From Pseudophaeobacter sp. (GTDB taxonomy: Bacteria; Pseudomonadota; Alphaproteobacteria; Rhodobacterales; Rhodobacteraceae): a stretch of DNA of 64,000 bases. The notes beneath the pieces are model-generated. The model worked only from the letters and a program-made list of their open reading frames with translations. It had not been told where the DNA came from and searched no databases. Where the stretch lies: NCBI GenBank assembly GCA_027019165.1, contig JALUXC010000008.1, forward strand, positions 186,001 to 250,000, read 5' to 3'. Made by a program: the position numbers and the translations under genes. Shown piece after piece: positions 52,704 through 60,377 of the stretch (its first letter is position 1; each line of letters starts with the position of its first letter).

Positions 52704-54628
52704 ACCCCGCGCAGACCACCGCGCGGGATCATGAAGCCGTCAAAGAACTGGCTGAGTTGCTGATAAGCATCCAGCGGCAGCACCTGCGCCACATGCTGGT
52801 CCGGGCGCACCAGCACCATGCAACCACGCTTTCGATCAATGGCCCGCATGTCAAAGATGTCCTGTCCTGATTTCAAATCCGGGCAGAACACTTTCTCATA
52901 GTCACGCAGGCCGAATGTGCCTTTGAGAGGGCGCATCAGCTCCGGCATGTCGCCCAGCGCCAGACTGCGGAAGTCCTGTTGCAGCACCGCGCGCAGATCC
53001 AGAACCGAGTCGATATCGGCGCCCTCGGGCGTGTAGCGGCGCAGCGGGGATGTGGCATCCGTTTGCAGGAACTGGCACAGGGCATGCAGGCTACCGCCTT
53101 CGCCGCCCCGATCATCTGCTTCCGCAAAGGCAAACAGCCGCCAGCGCCCATCGGCCCGCACCACATGGCCCAAATGCATGGGGCGCGCGTCAGAGAGCCG
53201 GATGACCGGCGCCGAATGGAACCGCATACCCAGCGGGAAACCGGTCGCCAGCGCCTGATGGGTGTCCGATCCGGTCAGAACCGAGGGCGCATATTGAATG
53301 GCCGTGCCTGCGGTAAAGCGCCCGTGCTGCACAAAATACTTCTGGAACTCTTCGGGGTCGACGCCATCCTCGTTGTCATCTGATTTGGGTTTGGCGCTGA
53401 ACATGCGGGCAAACTCACGGTCGAAATCGATCAGCATCTTGGCGACACCCTGCCGCTCGGCTGAGTAGCTGTGCAGGATTTCGGGCACGGCCTGTTCGCG
53501 CAGCACGGCGGCCAGTTTCCAACCCAGGTTGAAGCCATCCCGCATGGAGACATTCATGCCCTGACCCGCCTTGGGGCTGTGGGTGTGGCAGGCATCCCCC
53601 GCGATGAAAACATGCGGTAGCTGATGGTCGATATTCTCGGCCGGAACATCGTCGAATTTGTCGCACAGCCGCTGACCGATCTCATAGACCGACCACCAGG
53701 CGGTTTCCTTTACCTCCAGCGTGTAGGGGTGAAGAATCCGCTGGGCCGCCGCCACGAGTTTATCCAGCGTGATATTGCGGCTGGCGACCCGTTCATCCGC
53801 TTTCAGCTTGTCGAGCTCAATATAGAGCCGGACCATGTAGCCGCCCTCGCGCGGGATCACCAACAGGTTGCCCTCTTCCGCAGAATGCACGGTGGCCTTC
53901 ATGCGGATGTCGGGGAAATCGGTCACCGCCAGAACGTCCATCACCCCCCAGGCCTGATTGGCGGAATCCCCGGTCAGCTTGCGCCCGATCGCCTCGCGTA
54001 CCCGGCTGCGCGCCCCGTCACAGCCCACCACATATTTGGCGCGCAGCACATGGGTTTCGCCCTCATGGCCTTCATCTGTGCGCTCCAAGGTTACGGTCAC
54101 GGGATACTCCGCGCCCTGCTCCACCGTCAGATCCTTGATGCGATGATTGTACCAGGGTTCCAATGCGGTGGGCGCGTTGCGCATGGTCTCAAGGAAGAAA
54201 TCATGCACCCGCGCCTGGTTGAGGATCACATGAGGAAACTCCGACAGCCCGTCCTCGGTATCCTGAATGCGGCCGCTGCGGGTGATTTTCGACGGCTCTT
54301 CGGCATCCGGGCGCCAAAAGGTGGTTTCATTGACCCAATAGGCCTCTTTCAGGATCTTTTCGCTAAAGCCGAAAGCCTCGAACATCTCCATTGAACGGCA
54401 GGCAATCCCATCGGCCTGGCCGATCTCAAGCGGGCTGGATTTCTGCTCGATGATCCCGGTGCGGATATCTGCAAAAACCGCAAGCTGGCTGGCCAGGACA
54501 AGCCCGGTGGGGCCGCTGCCCACGATCAGAACGTCCAACTCCTCCGGCAGGCTTTCGGATCCGGATTGACCGGTCTTTGGTGAAACAGCCGGATTACCGG
54601 GGCGAAAACCGTTCAAATGATATTGCAT
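52685..54628 (-). CDS. FAD-dependent aromatic hydroxylase (MobA / phenol 2-monooxygenase type)
   Basis: 647 residues, the size of 3-hydroxybenzoate 4-monooxygenase MobA and phenol hydroxylases. Flavin motifs: VLIVGSGPTGLVLASQLA (about 33-50), DG motif YVVGCDGARSRVREAIG, and GD motif VFIAGDACHTHSPKAGQGMNVSMRDGFNLGWK. The C-terminal 200 residues form the thioredoxin-like domain of this subgroup (IRLSDARPMHLGHVVRADGRWRLFAF). It hydroxylates a phenolic acid with NADPH and oxygen. Two palindromes upstream (54657-54715) are typical MarR-type repressor sites; Comamonas mobA is controlled by the MarR protein MobR. No ring-cleavage gene is in the window, so the pathway is unknown. Confidence 0.88.
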   Translation of the reverse strand: MQYHLNGFRPGNPAVSPKTGQSGSESLPEELDVLIVGSGPTGLVLASQLAVFADIRTGIIEQKSSPLEIGQADGIACRSMEMFEAFGFSEKILKEAYWVNETTFWRPDAEEPSKITRSGRIQDTEDGLSEFPHVILNQARVHDFFLETMRNAPTALEPWYNHRIKDLTVEQGAEYPVTVTLERTDEGHEGETHVLRAKYVVGCDGARSRVREAIGRKLTGDSANQAWGVMDVLAVTDFPDIRMKATVHSAEEGNLLVIPREGGYMVRLYIELDKLKADERVASRNITLDKLVAAAQRILHPYTLEVKETAWWSVYEIGQRLCDKFDDVPAENIDHQLPHVFIAGDACHTHSPKAGQGMNVSMRDGFNLGWKLAAVLREQAVPEILHSYSAERQGVAKMLIDFDREFARMFSAKPKSDDNEDGVDPEEFQKYFVQHGRFTAGTAIQYAPSVLTGSDTHQALATGFPLGMRFHSAPVIRLSDARPMHLGHVVRADGRWRLFAFAEADDRGGEGGSLHALCQFLQTDATSPLRRYTPEGADIDSVLDLRAVLQQDFRSLALGDMPELMRPLKGTFGLRDYEKVFCPDLKSGQDIFDMRAIDRKRGCMVLVRPDQHVAQVLPLDAYQQLSQFFDGFMIPRGGLRGVQAAAK

Positions 54629-54656
54629 GCGTTTTCCCTCCTCGGCGCACTACTTG

Positions 54657-54670
54657 GTAAGCATACTTAC
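54657..54670. promoter_or_regulatory. Operator palindrome 1 before the aromatic hydroxylase gene
   Basis: GTAAGCATACTTAC, arms GTAAG/CTTAC, 29 bases before the start codon of the minus-strand hydroxylase gene. It shares TAAGCAT with the second palindrome at 54702; the centres are 45 bases apart. Confidence 0.5.
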
Positions 54671-54701
54671 GTTATGCGACCCCCGCGGTCAACCAAATTT
54701 A

Positions 54702-54715
54702 ATAAGCATGCTTAT
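54702..54715. promoter_or_regulatory. Operator palindrome 2 before the aromatic hydroxylase gene
   Basis: ATAAGCATGCTTAT is a perfect 14-bp palindrome, 74 bases before the hydroxylase start, inside an AT-rich stretch. The form and the A/T-rich arms fit MarR or TetR repressors. A further half-site, ATACTTAC, lies at 54789-54796. Confidence 0.55.
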
Positions 54716-54817
54716 CTTTTAAACTTCACACGGCAGAGCAGCGCCGACCCTTCCGACGAAGGAGAGATCCTTTGTCTTTTATTTTGAAATACTTACAAGA
54801 TCACTCGAAGAGCGGCC

Positions 54818-55264
54818 TTACCAACGCTTGAGCGCATCCTCATCGGCATCTTTGGCAGCCACCCATTCTGCTGCGCCACCTTTCAGGACTTCTTTTTTCC
54901 AAAAGGGTGCACGGGATTTGAGGTAATCCATCAGGAACTCAGCCGCCTCAAAAGCGTCCTTGCGATGACGCGCGGCAGTGGCGACCATCATGATACGATC
55001 GCCCGGGACAAGCCGCCCATAGCGGTGGATAACCAGCGCATCGGCAAGGTCCCAGCGGGTCATCGCCTCCGACGCGATCTTTTCCAGCGCCTTCTGGGTC
55101 ATGCCGGGGTAATGCTCGATCTCCATCGCAGCCATCTCGCCTGTGTCAGCCTCGCGCACGACGCCGGTGAAGGTCACGACTGCCCCTGCCCCATCGACCG
55201 CATCGGCAAAGGCTTCGGTCTCTGCGCCCAGATCGAACGGGGCCTCCTGAACCTTGATGCGCAT
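54818..55264 (-). CDS. moaE: Molybdopterin synthase catalytic subunit MoaE
   Basis: 148 residues. Family blocks: the AVVTFTGVVRE N-terminus, then EIEHYPGMTQKALEKIA and the active-site segment HRYGRLVPGDRIMMVATAARHR with DAFEAAEFLMDYLKSRAPFWKKE (the catalytic lysines). It transfers sulphur from MoaD to cyclic pyranopterin monophosphate. Directly follows moaD (4 bases) and is the last gene of the pgsA-moaD-moaE unit. Confidence 0.96.
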   Translation of the reverse strand: MRIKVQEAPFDLGAETEAFADAVDGAGAVVTFTGVVREADTGEMAAMEIEHYPGMTQKALEKIASEAMTRWDLADALVIHRYGRLVPGDRIMMVATAARHRKDAFEAAEFLMDYLKSRAPFWKKEVLKGGAAEWVAAKDADEDALKRW

Positions 55265-55268
55265 TGCC

Positions 55269-55514
55269 TTAGCCCCCGGTCATGGGCGGAAAAAAGGCAA
55301 TCTCGCGCACGCCATCCAAAGGCGCATCAAAGTCAGAAAGTTCCTGATCCAGCGCCACGCGCAAGGCAGACAGATCGGCGAAAGCTGCCTCATAGCGCGG
55401 CTCGCGGGCGCGCAACTCCTCGACCAGGTCAGCCACCGTGGCGGCAGAGGTCTCAACGCTTTCGCGGGGCAGGCCGATCCGCTCACGCACCCAGGCGAAA
55501 TACAGAATGTCCAT
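55269..55514 (-). CDS. moaD: Molybdopterin synthase sulphur carrier MoaD
   Basis: 81 residues from the ATG at 55514 (the frame opens at 55604, inside pgsA). Ubiquitin-like, ending in the required Gly-Gly (FFPPMTGG), with MDILYFAWVRERIG at the start. The ATG overlaps the pgsA stop by one base, so it is translationally coupled. Partner of MoaE. Confidence 0.95.
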   Translation of the reverse strand: MDILYFAWVRERIGLPRESVETSAATVADLVEELRAREPRYEAAFADLSALRVALDQELSDFDAPLDGVREIAFFPPMTGG

Positions 55515-56185
55515 CAGCGGCTCTCCTTTAGATGCGGCAGGGCCTTTTTCAGATAGTCCACGCCGGTGATCAGCGTCAAAGCTGCGGCAATCCACAAAAG
55601 CCACAGGCCAATCCGACCGGTCCAGACCATACCCTCATATTTCCAGCGCAATCCGACCGTATCCTCGACCGTGCCACCAAGCACCCCTTCAATCAGCCCT
55701 TCGTCCATCCCGAAGGAGGACATCACCAGATAGTGTTCGAACACCCCCTGACAGAAGAGCGCAGCAATTGCGGTCATCTGCGCAGTGGTCTTCCACTTGG
55801 CCAGTTGAGTGACCTTCAGCGTACCGGCCGTGTCGCCCAGGTATTCGCGCAGGCCCGACACAAAGACCTCGCGGAACAGAATCACCGTTGCGGGCAACAC
55901 CAGCCAGGGGGCCCAGTGTTCCGCAGCGTAGCCCACGAGGATCATAAGCGCGATCACCACCATGGCCTTGTCCGCGATAGGATCCAGCATGGCGCCAAGT
56001 TTGGTCTCCTGCTTCCAGGCACGGGCCAGGTAGCCATCAAACCAGTCGGTCACCGCCGCGCCCACAAAAAGCAAAAGCGCAAACCAGTCCGCAAGGGGGC
56101 GGTTGAAGTAGAGGAACATGATGGCAAGACCGGGTGCAGCAAGCAGCCGCACAACGGTCAGGATATTCGGCAAGGTCCATATCAT
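55514..56185 (-). CDS. pgsA: CDP-diacylglycerol-glycerol-3-phosphate 3-phosphatidyltransferase PgsA
   Basis: 223 residues, inner-membrane protein with several helices. The CDP-alcohol phosphotransferase motif D-G-x2-A-R-x8-G-x3-D-x3-D is complete: Asp50, Gly51, Ala54, Arg55, Gly64, Asp68, Asp72. It makes phosphatidylglycerophosphate, the precursor of phosphatidylglycerol and cardiolipin. Coupled with moaD. In many alphaproteobacteria uvrC lies directly upstream; here about 5.8 kb of other genes intervene. Confidence 0.96.
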   Translation of the reverse strand: MIWTLPNILTVVRLLAAPGLAIMFLYFNRPLADWFALLLFVGAAVTDWFDGYLARAWKQETKLGAMLDPIADKAMVVIALMILVGYAAEHWAPWLVLPATVILFREVFVSGLREYLGDTAGTLKVTQLAKWKTTAQMTAIAALFCQGVFEHYLVMSSFGMDEGLIEGVLGGTVEDTVGLRWKYEGMVWTGRIGLWLLWIAAALTLITGVDYLKKALPHLKESR

Positions 56186-56301
56186 GGCCGCACATTATCC
56201 GGCTGTTTCAAAAGTGGAAAGCAGGACCTTGCAAAATTCGCCTCTTGTCCCGTTGGCGCTTTGAGATCGCGGTGGGAAAGGAGAGTGTGTGCGGTGGCTC
56301 T

Positions 56302-58602
56302 CTATGCCGTTTCAGGGGTCTGCTGCGATCGGGACAGGAGGACATGCACCCCAATCAGCGCCAGCGCCAGCGCAATGCCGACCCACATCACCAATGCGGT
56401 TTTCCAAAGGACCAGAACAGCCGCCAACAGGCGCAGCCCGATCTCCCAGCGAGCAAGCGCCGCGCGATCAAACCGTGCAAGGGCCGAAGCCGTGAGGTAG
56501 AGCGTCAGTACAAGACGCAGACCCAAAAGCGACAGCGCCATCAGATCAACGGTGCCAGAGTACCCCTCGATCAGGGTGCGGCGCCCCATGTCATCGGTGA
56601 TGGTCACAGCCTCTTCGATCAACAAGAGTTCCGGGTACCAGGCAAAGACAAAGGGTATGGTGAACATCACAATCCCCACGCGCACCGCGGCAAAGCCTGT
56701 GCGCATCGGCTCGGTCCGGGTGATGGAAGCCGCGGCAAAGGCGGCTATCGCCACCGGCGGCGTGATGGCCGAGGCAACGGCAAAGTAAAAGACAAACATA
56801 TGCGCGGTGAAAAAGCTCACCCCCAGATTGGCCAAAAGCGGCCCCAGCAACAGCGCCACATTCACATAGGCCGGCACGGTCGGCATCCCCATGCCCAAGA
56901 GGATCGCGCAGACCATGGCACAGGTGAGCGCCAGCATCAGGTAGACCCCGCCAACAATCGGGATCTCAAAGCCAAAGAGGCGCAGAACCTGTGCCTTCTC
57001 CAGCCAGGAGGTCACGGCGCGGGTCAACTCTCCGGTCAGACCGCTTTCATTCAGGAAGGCCGAGATGATCGATACCGCAAACAGCAAAAGGAAGAGACGC
57101 GATATCAGGATCCCGCCATCGGCCAAGGACATCAGGATCTTCGAAGGCTTCGTGCGGGTTTCGGGATCAAGGAACAAAAGCGGCAGCAGAACAGCAACCG
57201 CCCACCAGCCCGCCGAGACCGCATCGCCGGTGGCATTGATCACAATCTGCGTGACGAAACCCGGCATCACAGCCGCAAAGAGGCCAGAGCCAACAGAGTC
57301 CTTGCTGCCCAGAAGCAGGAAAAGGATCGTCAGGATCGGCAGGAAGATGATCACAAGGTTCAGCCAGTCCTGGCGGTGCATCACCAGATCTTCGGGGATC
57401 TCGCGCATCGCCTCAACCCGCTCGCGCCGCGCCTGAAACATCACGGCCAGGAAGATCGAAAAGAAAAACGCCATCGCGGGCAGGAACGCAGCAGTGATCA
57501 CCTTGGTGTAGGGCACCGCCGTCAGGGCCACCAGAACAAAGGCGGCAACGCCCATCACAGGCGGCATGATCTGCCCGCCAGAGGAGGCTGCGGCCTCGAC
57601 CCCACCTGCAAACTGGGGCGAAAACCCGTTGCGCCGCATCATCGGGATGGTCAACCGCCCGGTGGACAAGACGTTGGTCACCGGGCCGCCAGTGATCGTC
57701 CCGAACATGGCAGAGGACACGATGGCCGCATGGGCCGGGCCGCCCCGCAGATGCCGCGTCATACGTACCGCCAGCTTGATCAACGAGGTCCCGCCCGCCG
57801 AGGTGCCAAACAGCGCGCCGAGGATCACGTAGGGAAAGACCTGATTGACGACGATATCCATGAACCGCCCCATGAACCCATCGGGGGTAATAAAGACATT
57901 GGTCGCCTTCTGGATCGCCGCCGCCGTAACGTCTCCGCCATCGGCGCCCAGCTTGGTCAGAAGGAAATTGTTGTCGCTGAGATCAAACATCCAGATCAGC
58001 GCGGTTCCGACGGTGTAAAGAACCACAATACTGGCCACCGCCACCAGCGGCAGCCCCCAGACCCGCACGTTGTATAGAAAGAACAGAGTGATGATGGTGA
58101 ACAGAAGCGGGATGATCCAGATCCCAAAGCGTGCCTGACAGGCCGGAACCTCGGCCTCGAAGGAAATCCCGGGGATGACATTTGCCGAGCGCTCGGCCGC
58201 ATCCTGGATCAGCCGCGCGCGTTCGCCGGTGATCTGATCGATCAGGCAGATCGAGTCGATTTCGACCAGAAACCCCAGCGCCGCCAGAAAGGCCGCAAGG
58301 ATCAGGCCCGCATCCAGCAACAGGCCCAGCCAGGCGAGATGCGGTCTGGTTCCTGTCCAGGCCCTGTAGACGCTGGCGTCCAGCGCGACAATGACCATCA
58401 TCAAAAGGAAGACGGGCGGATAAAAGAACTCGGGCGGGAAACCGGAGACCCTGAAAAAGGGACGCCCCGTGATCTCGCGCGCCCAGTCTTGCAGGCCGGG
58501 GATTTCCGGCATGGTGTTGACCATGCCGACGACCACCAGAATGCAGGCAAGGACCACCGCAATCCGCTGTCCGAGCGGGCGGAAGAGAGCAGGATCTGTC
58601 AT
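56302..58602 (-). CDS. TRAP transporter fused permease (TAXI type, DctQM fusion)
   Basis: 766 residues from the ATG at 58602 (a TTG at 58629 is in frame). About 18-20 hydrophobic segments. The N-terminal quarter replaces DctQ; the DctM-like part contains FGTSAGGTSLIKLAVRMTRH, then MFGTITGGPVTNVLSTGRLTIPMM, the ion-site region, and EAAASSGGQIMPPVMGVAAFVL and GMGMPTVPAYVNVALLL. This is the fused permease that works with TAXI-family binding proteins, encoded just upstream (72 bases). Sodium- or proton-driven uptake of an organic acid. A 647-codon frame on the other strand is an antisense artefact. Confidence 0.93.
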   Translation of the reverse strand: MTDPALFRPLGQRIAVVLACILVVVGMVNTMPEIPGLQDWAREITGRPFFRVSGFPPEFFYPPVFLLMMVIVALDASVYRAWTGTRPHLAWLGLLLDAGLILAAFLAALGFLVEIDSICLIDQITGERARLIQDAAERSANVIPGISFEAEVPACQARFGIWIIPLLFTIITLFFLYNVRVWGLPLVAVASIVVLYTVGTALIWMFDLSDNNFLLTKLGADGGDVTAAAIQKATNVFITPDGFMGRFMDIVVNQVFPYVILGALFGTSAGGTSLIKLAVRMTRHLRGGPAHAAIVSSAMFGTITGGPVTNVLSTGRLTIPMMRRNGFSPQFAGGVEAAASSGGQIMPPVMGVAAFVLVALTAVPYTKVITAAFLPAMAFFFSIFLAVMFQARRERVEAMREIPEDLVMHRQDWLNLVIIFLPILTILFLLLGSKDSVGSGLFAAVMPGFVTQIVINATGDAVSAGWWAVAVLLPLLFLDPETRTKPSKILMSLADGGILISRLFLLLFAVSIISAFLNESGLTGELTRAVTSWLEKAQVLRLFGFEIPIVGGVYLMLALTCAMVCAILLGMGMPTVPAYVNVALLLGPLLANLGVSFFTAHMFVFYFAVASAITPPVAIAAFAAASITRTEPMRTGFAAVRVGIVMFTIPFVFAWYPELLLIEEAVTITDDMGRRTLIEGYSGTVDLMALSLLGLRLVLTLYLTASALARFDRAALARWEIGLRLLAAVLVLWKTALVMWVGIALALALIGVHVLLSRSQQTPETA

Positions 58603-58674
58603 ATCACCGAAGCTTTCGCAAAGGGGCAAGGCCGCTGGTCGGCCCCGCCGGAATTACTATCTAGGCTTTGGTCG

Positions 58675-59730
58675 TCACGGGTGCAGGCAGTCAGCGATGG
58701 TGTGACCAGCCTCTTCAAAAGCGCGGATTGCGCCCGGGTGCATTTTGATCTGCACCGCACCGCAGGCCCCCTGACTTACGCCATCGATGTCACCAAAGCT
58801 GAGCCGCGTGAACGGTCCGCGCGGGGAGCCTTTGAGAAACCGCTCTTCGCCCTCAAGGTAGGCTTTGGTGACCGCATAGACGAGATCTTCATCCAGCCCC
58901 GCGGGTACGATCTGACCAAAGGCGGTCGCAAAGCTGTCAAAACTGTCATCGTCCACGACAACAGTGATGTCGTTGCCCGCATAGGCCGCGCGGAATTCGT
59001 CAATCGGAACCGAATAGGGCGCATGGCCCGGCGCCGCCATGATCTGCTGTCCCAGTTTGCTGGCCAAAAGATCAGATGGCACGTCGTGGATCGTGATCCC
59101 GCCAGCAGCGGCGATGGCGATCTGACGGCCCGAGAGCAGACCTTCGGGGATGGTCCAGGCATCCGCACCGCCCCCCGTAATGGCAGAGACCGTATCCGGC
59201 CAGGGTGTCTGGATGCCTTCATAACCTTCGCCGTCCTTGATGCCGGACAAAAGCTGGATCATCGCCCGGCCAGAGGTCAGCGCCGCGCCGCGCGGCGGGC
59301 CGTTCCAGATCCGCTTGCCGGCCAGGTCGCGAATATCCTCGACCGGGTTGCTGTTGTAATAGCCCAGCATCTGCGCGGAGCCCGCATTGAAAAAGATCAC
59401 GCGGAGGTTGGCGGCCAGTTCTGCGCCTTTTTCAGGGCCGATACCGCTGTAAGGGCCAATGCCGCGGGACAGCAAAAAGGGAAGGATCAGCGGCGCGGGC
59501 GCCATGTCCAGCCGCCCTTCGGCAACCGCCTGCACCGAATTCGTGAGCGTCGCCCCTTCGGTGATCTGCAGGGTGGCAACGCCCGCGCTGTCCAGCACGG
59601 CGGCCAGTGTCGAATCGATGTAGTGCGGCGTCGAGCCTGGCGTCGTGGTCTCGGCAGTCAATGTGGCCTGCGCAAAACCCGCCATGGGGGCCAGCGCCAG
59701 CGCGCCTGCAAGCAGCGTCTGTTTGAACAT
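58675..59730 (-). CDS. TAXI-family TRAP substrate-binding protein
   Basis: 351 residues with a signal peptide ending near GFA (about 20). TAXI pattern: GSTPHYIDSTLAAVLDSAGVATLQITEGATLTNSVQAVAEGRLDMA, followed by DIRDLAGKRIWNGPPRGAALTSGRAM, KDGEGYEGIQTPWPDTVSAITGGGADAW. RBS GGGAGGA before the ATG. First gene of the importer with the fused permease; divergent from marR. Ligand unknown; the linked sulfatase-like enzyme suggests a sulphate or phosphonate ester product or precursor. Confidence 0.9.
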   Translation of the reverse strand: MFKQTLLAGALALAPMAGFAQATLTAETTTPGSTPHYIDSTLAAVLDSAGVATLQITEGATLTNSVQAVAEGRLDMAPAPLILPFLLSRGIGPYSGIGPEKGAELAANLRVIFFNAGSAQMLGYYNSNPVEDIRDLAGKRIWNGPPRGAALTSGRAMIQLLSGIKDGEGYEGIQTPWPDTVSAITGGGADAWTIPEGLLSGRQIAIAAAGGITIHDVPSDLLASKLGQQIMAAPGHAPYSVPIDEFRAAYAGNDITVVVDDDSFDSFATAFGQIVPAGLDEDLVYAVTKAYLEGEERFLKGSPRGPFTRLSFGDIDGVSQGACGAVQIKMHPGAIRAFEEAGHTIADCLHP

Positions 59731-59813
59731 GATTTCCTCCCTATGTGCCCGCCCTCCTCCAAAGGCGGATGCCCCTGTCGCGGGGTCACCATTTAAGGCT
59801 TGCAGAAAATATA

Positions 59814-59847
59814 TGACTTGTCACGAATTATTTTTTCGGGCTTTATC
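59814..59847 (+). promoter_or_regulatory. Probable marR-sulfatase promoter with overlapping palindrome
   Basis: A TTGTCA box (59818-59823), 17-base spacer and CTTTAT (59841-59846) form a plausible sigma70 promoter 21 bases before marR. The -35 overlaps the palindrome TGACTTGTCA (59814-59823), a candidate MarR autoregulatory site that could also control the divergent TAXI-TRAP genes. Confidence 0.45.
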
Positions 59848-59867
59848 AGAGCAATGGGAGGACAAGA

Positions 59868-60377
59868 ATGAGCAAGCCCACAGAACGGGACATTGCGCGG
59901 ATTCGTGCACGGCAAGCGCGTGAGGATTTCAACATCTTCTCTCGCCTTCCAGCGGTCTATGCCGCATCGCGCAGCCAGGGGCAGAAGTTTCTGCAACATG
60001 GCGGAGGCCTTTCGATCGTGGAATGGCGCACCCTTTGGGATCTTTGCGAGGTCGGGCCCATGACGATCCGCGACCTTGCAGCGATCCAGCGCGCCGATCA
60101 TTCGCTTCTCAGCCGCGCCCTGCCCGAGATGCGGCGCAAAGGCTTTGTCACAATGCGCCGCGATGCCGAGGACGGGCGGCAAATGATCGTCGAAATCGCC
60201 GAAGCCGGACGCGCGGCTTATGAGACAGCCGCCCCGGTGATGGCACGGCGCCGCGCCGCCCTGCGTGCGGTCTTCTCCGAGGAGGAGGTCAACCAATTTG
60301 TCGGCTATCTCGACCGGCTGGAAGACTTCCTGCGCACGCCCATAGATGAATTTCTGAAAGAGGACACAGCAGAATGA
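59868..60377 (+). CDS. MarR-family transcriptional regulator
   Basis: 169 residues. The winged helix-turn-helix is in residues about 55-100: LSIVEWRTLWDLCEVGPMTIRDLAAIQRADHSLLSRALPEMRRKGFV, then RRDAEDGRQMIVEIAEAG (the wing with the family DxRxx). N- and C-terminal helices form the dimer. RBS GGGAGGA. The end overlaps the sulfatase start by four bases, and it is divergent from the TAXI importer, so it should control both sides. It begins a unit that has no other regulator. Confidence 0.92.
   Translation: MSKPTERDIARIRARQAREDFNIFSRLPAVYAASRSQGQKFLQHGGGLSIVEWRTLWDLCEVGPMTIRDLAAIQRADHSLLSRALPEMRRKGFVTMRRDAEDGRQMIVEIAEAGRAAYETAAPVMARRRAALRAVFSEEEVNQFVGYLDRLEDFLRTPIDEFLKEDTAE

Noticed and set aside
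56134-58077. A 647-codon open frame on the plus strand across the fused TRAP permease gene
   Set aside because: Exactly antisense to a clear membrane protein; the product is very rich in Arg, Gln, His and Gly, as expected for the complement of hydrophobic codons in high-GC DNA.
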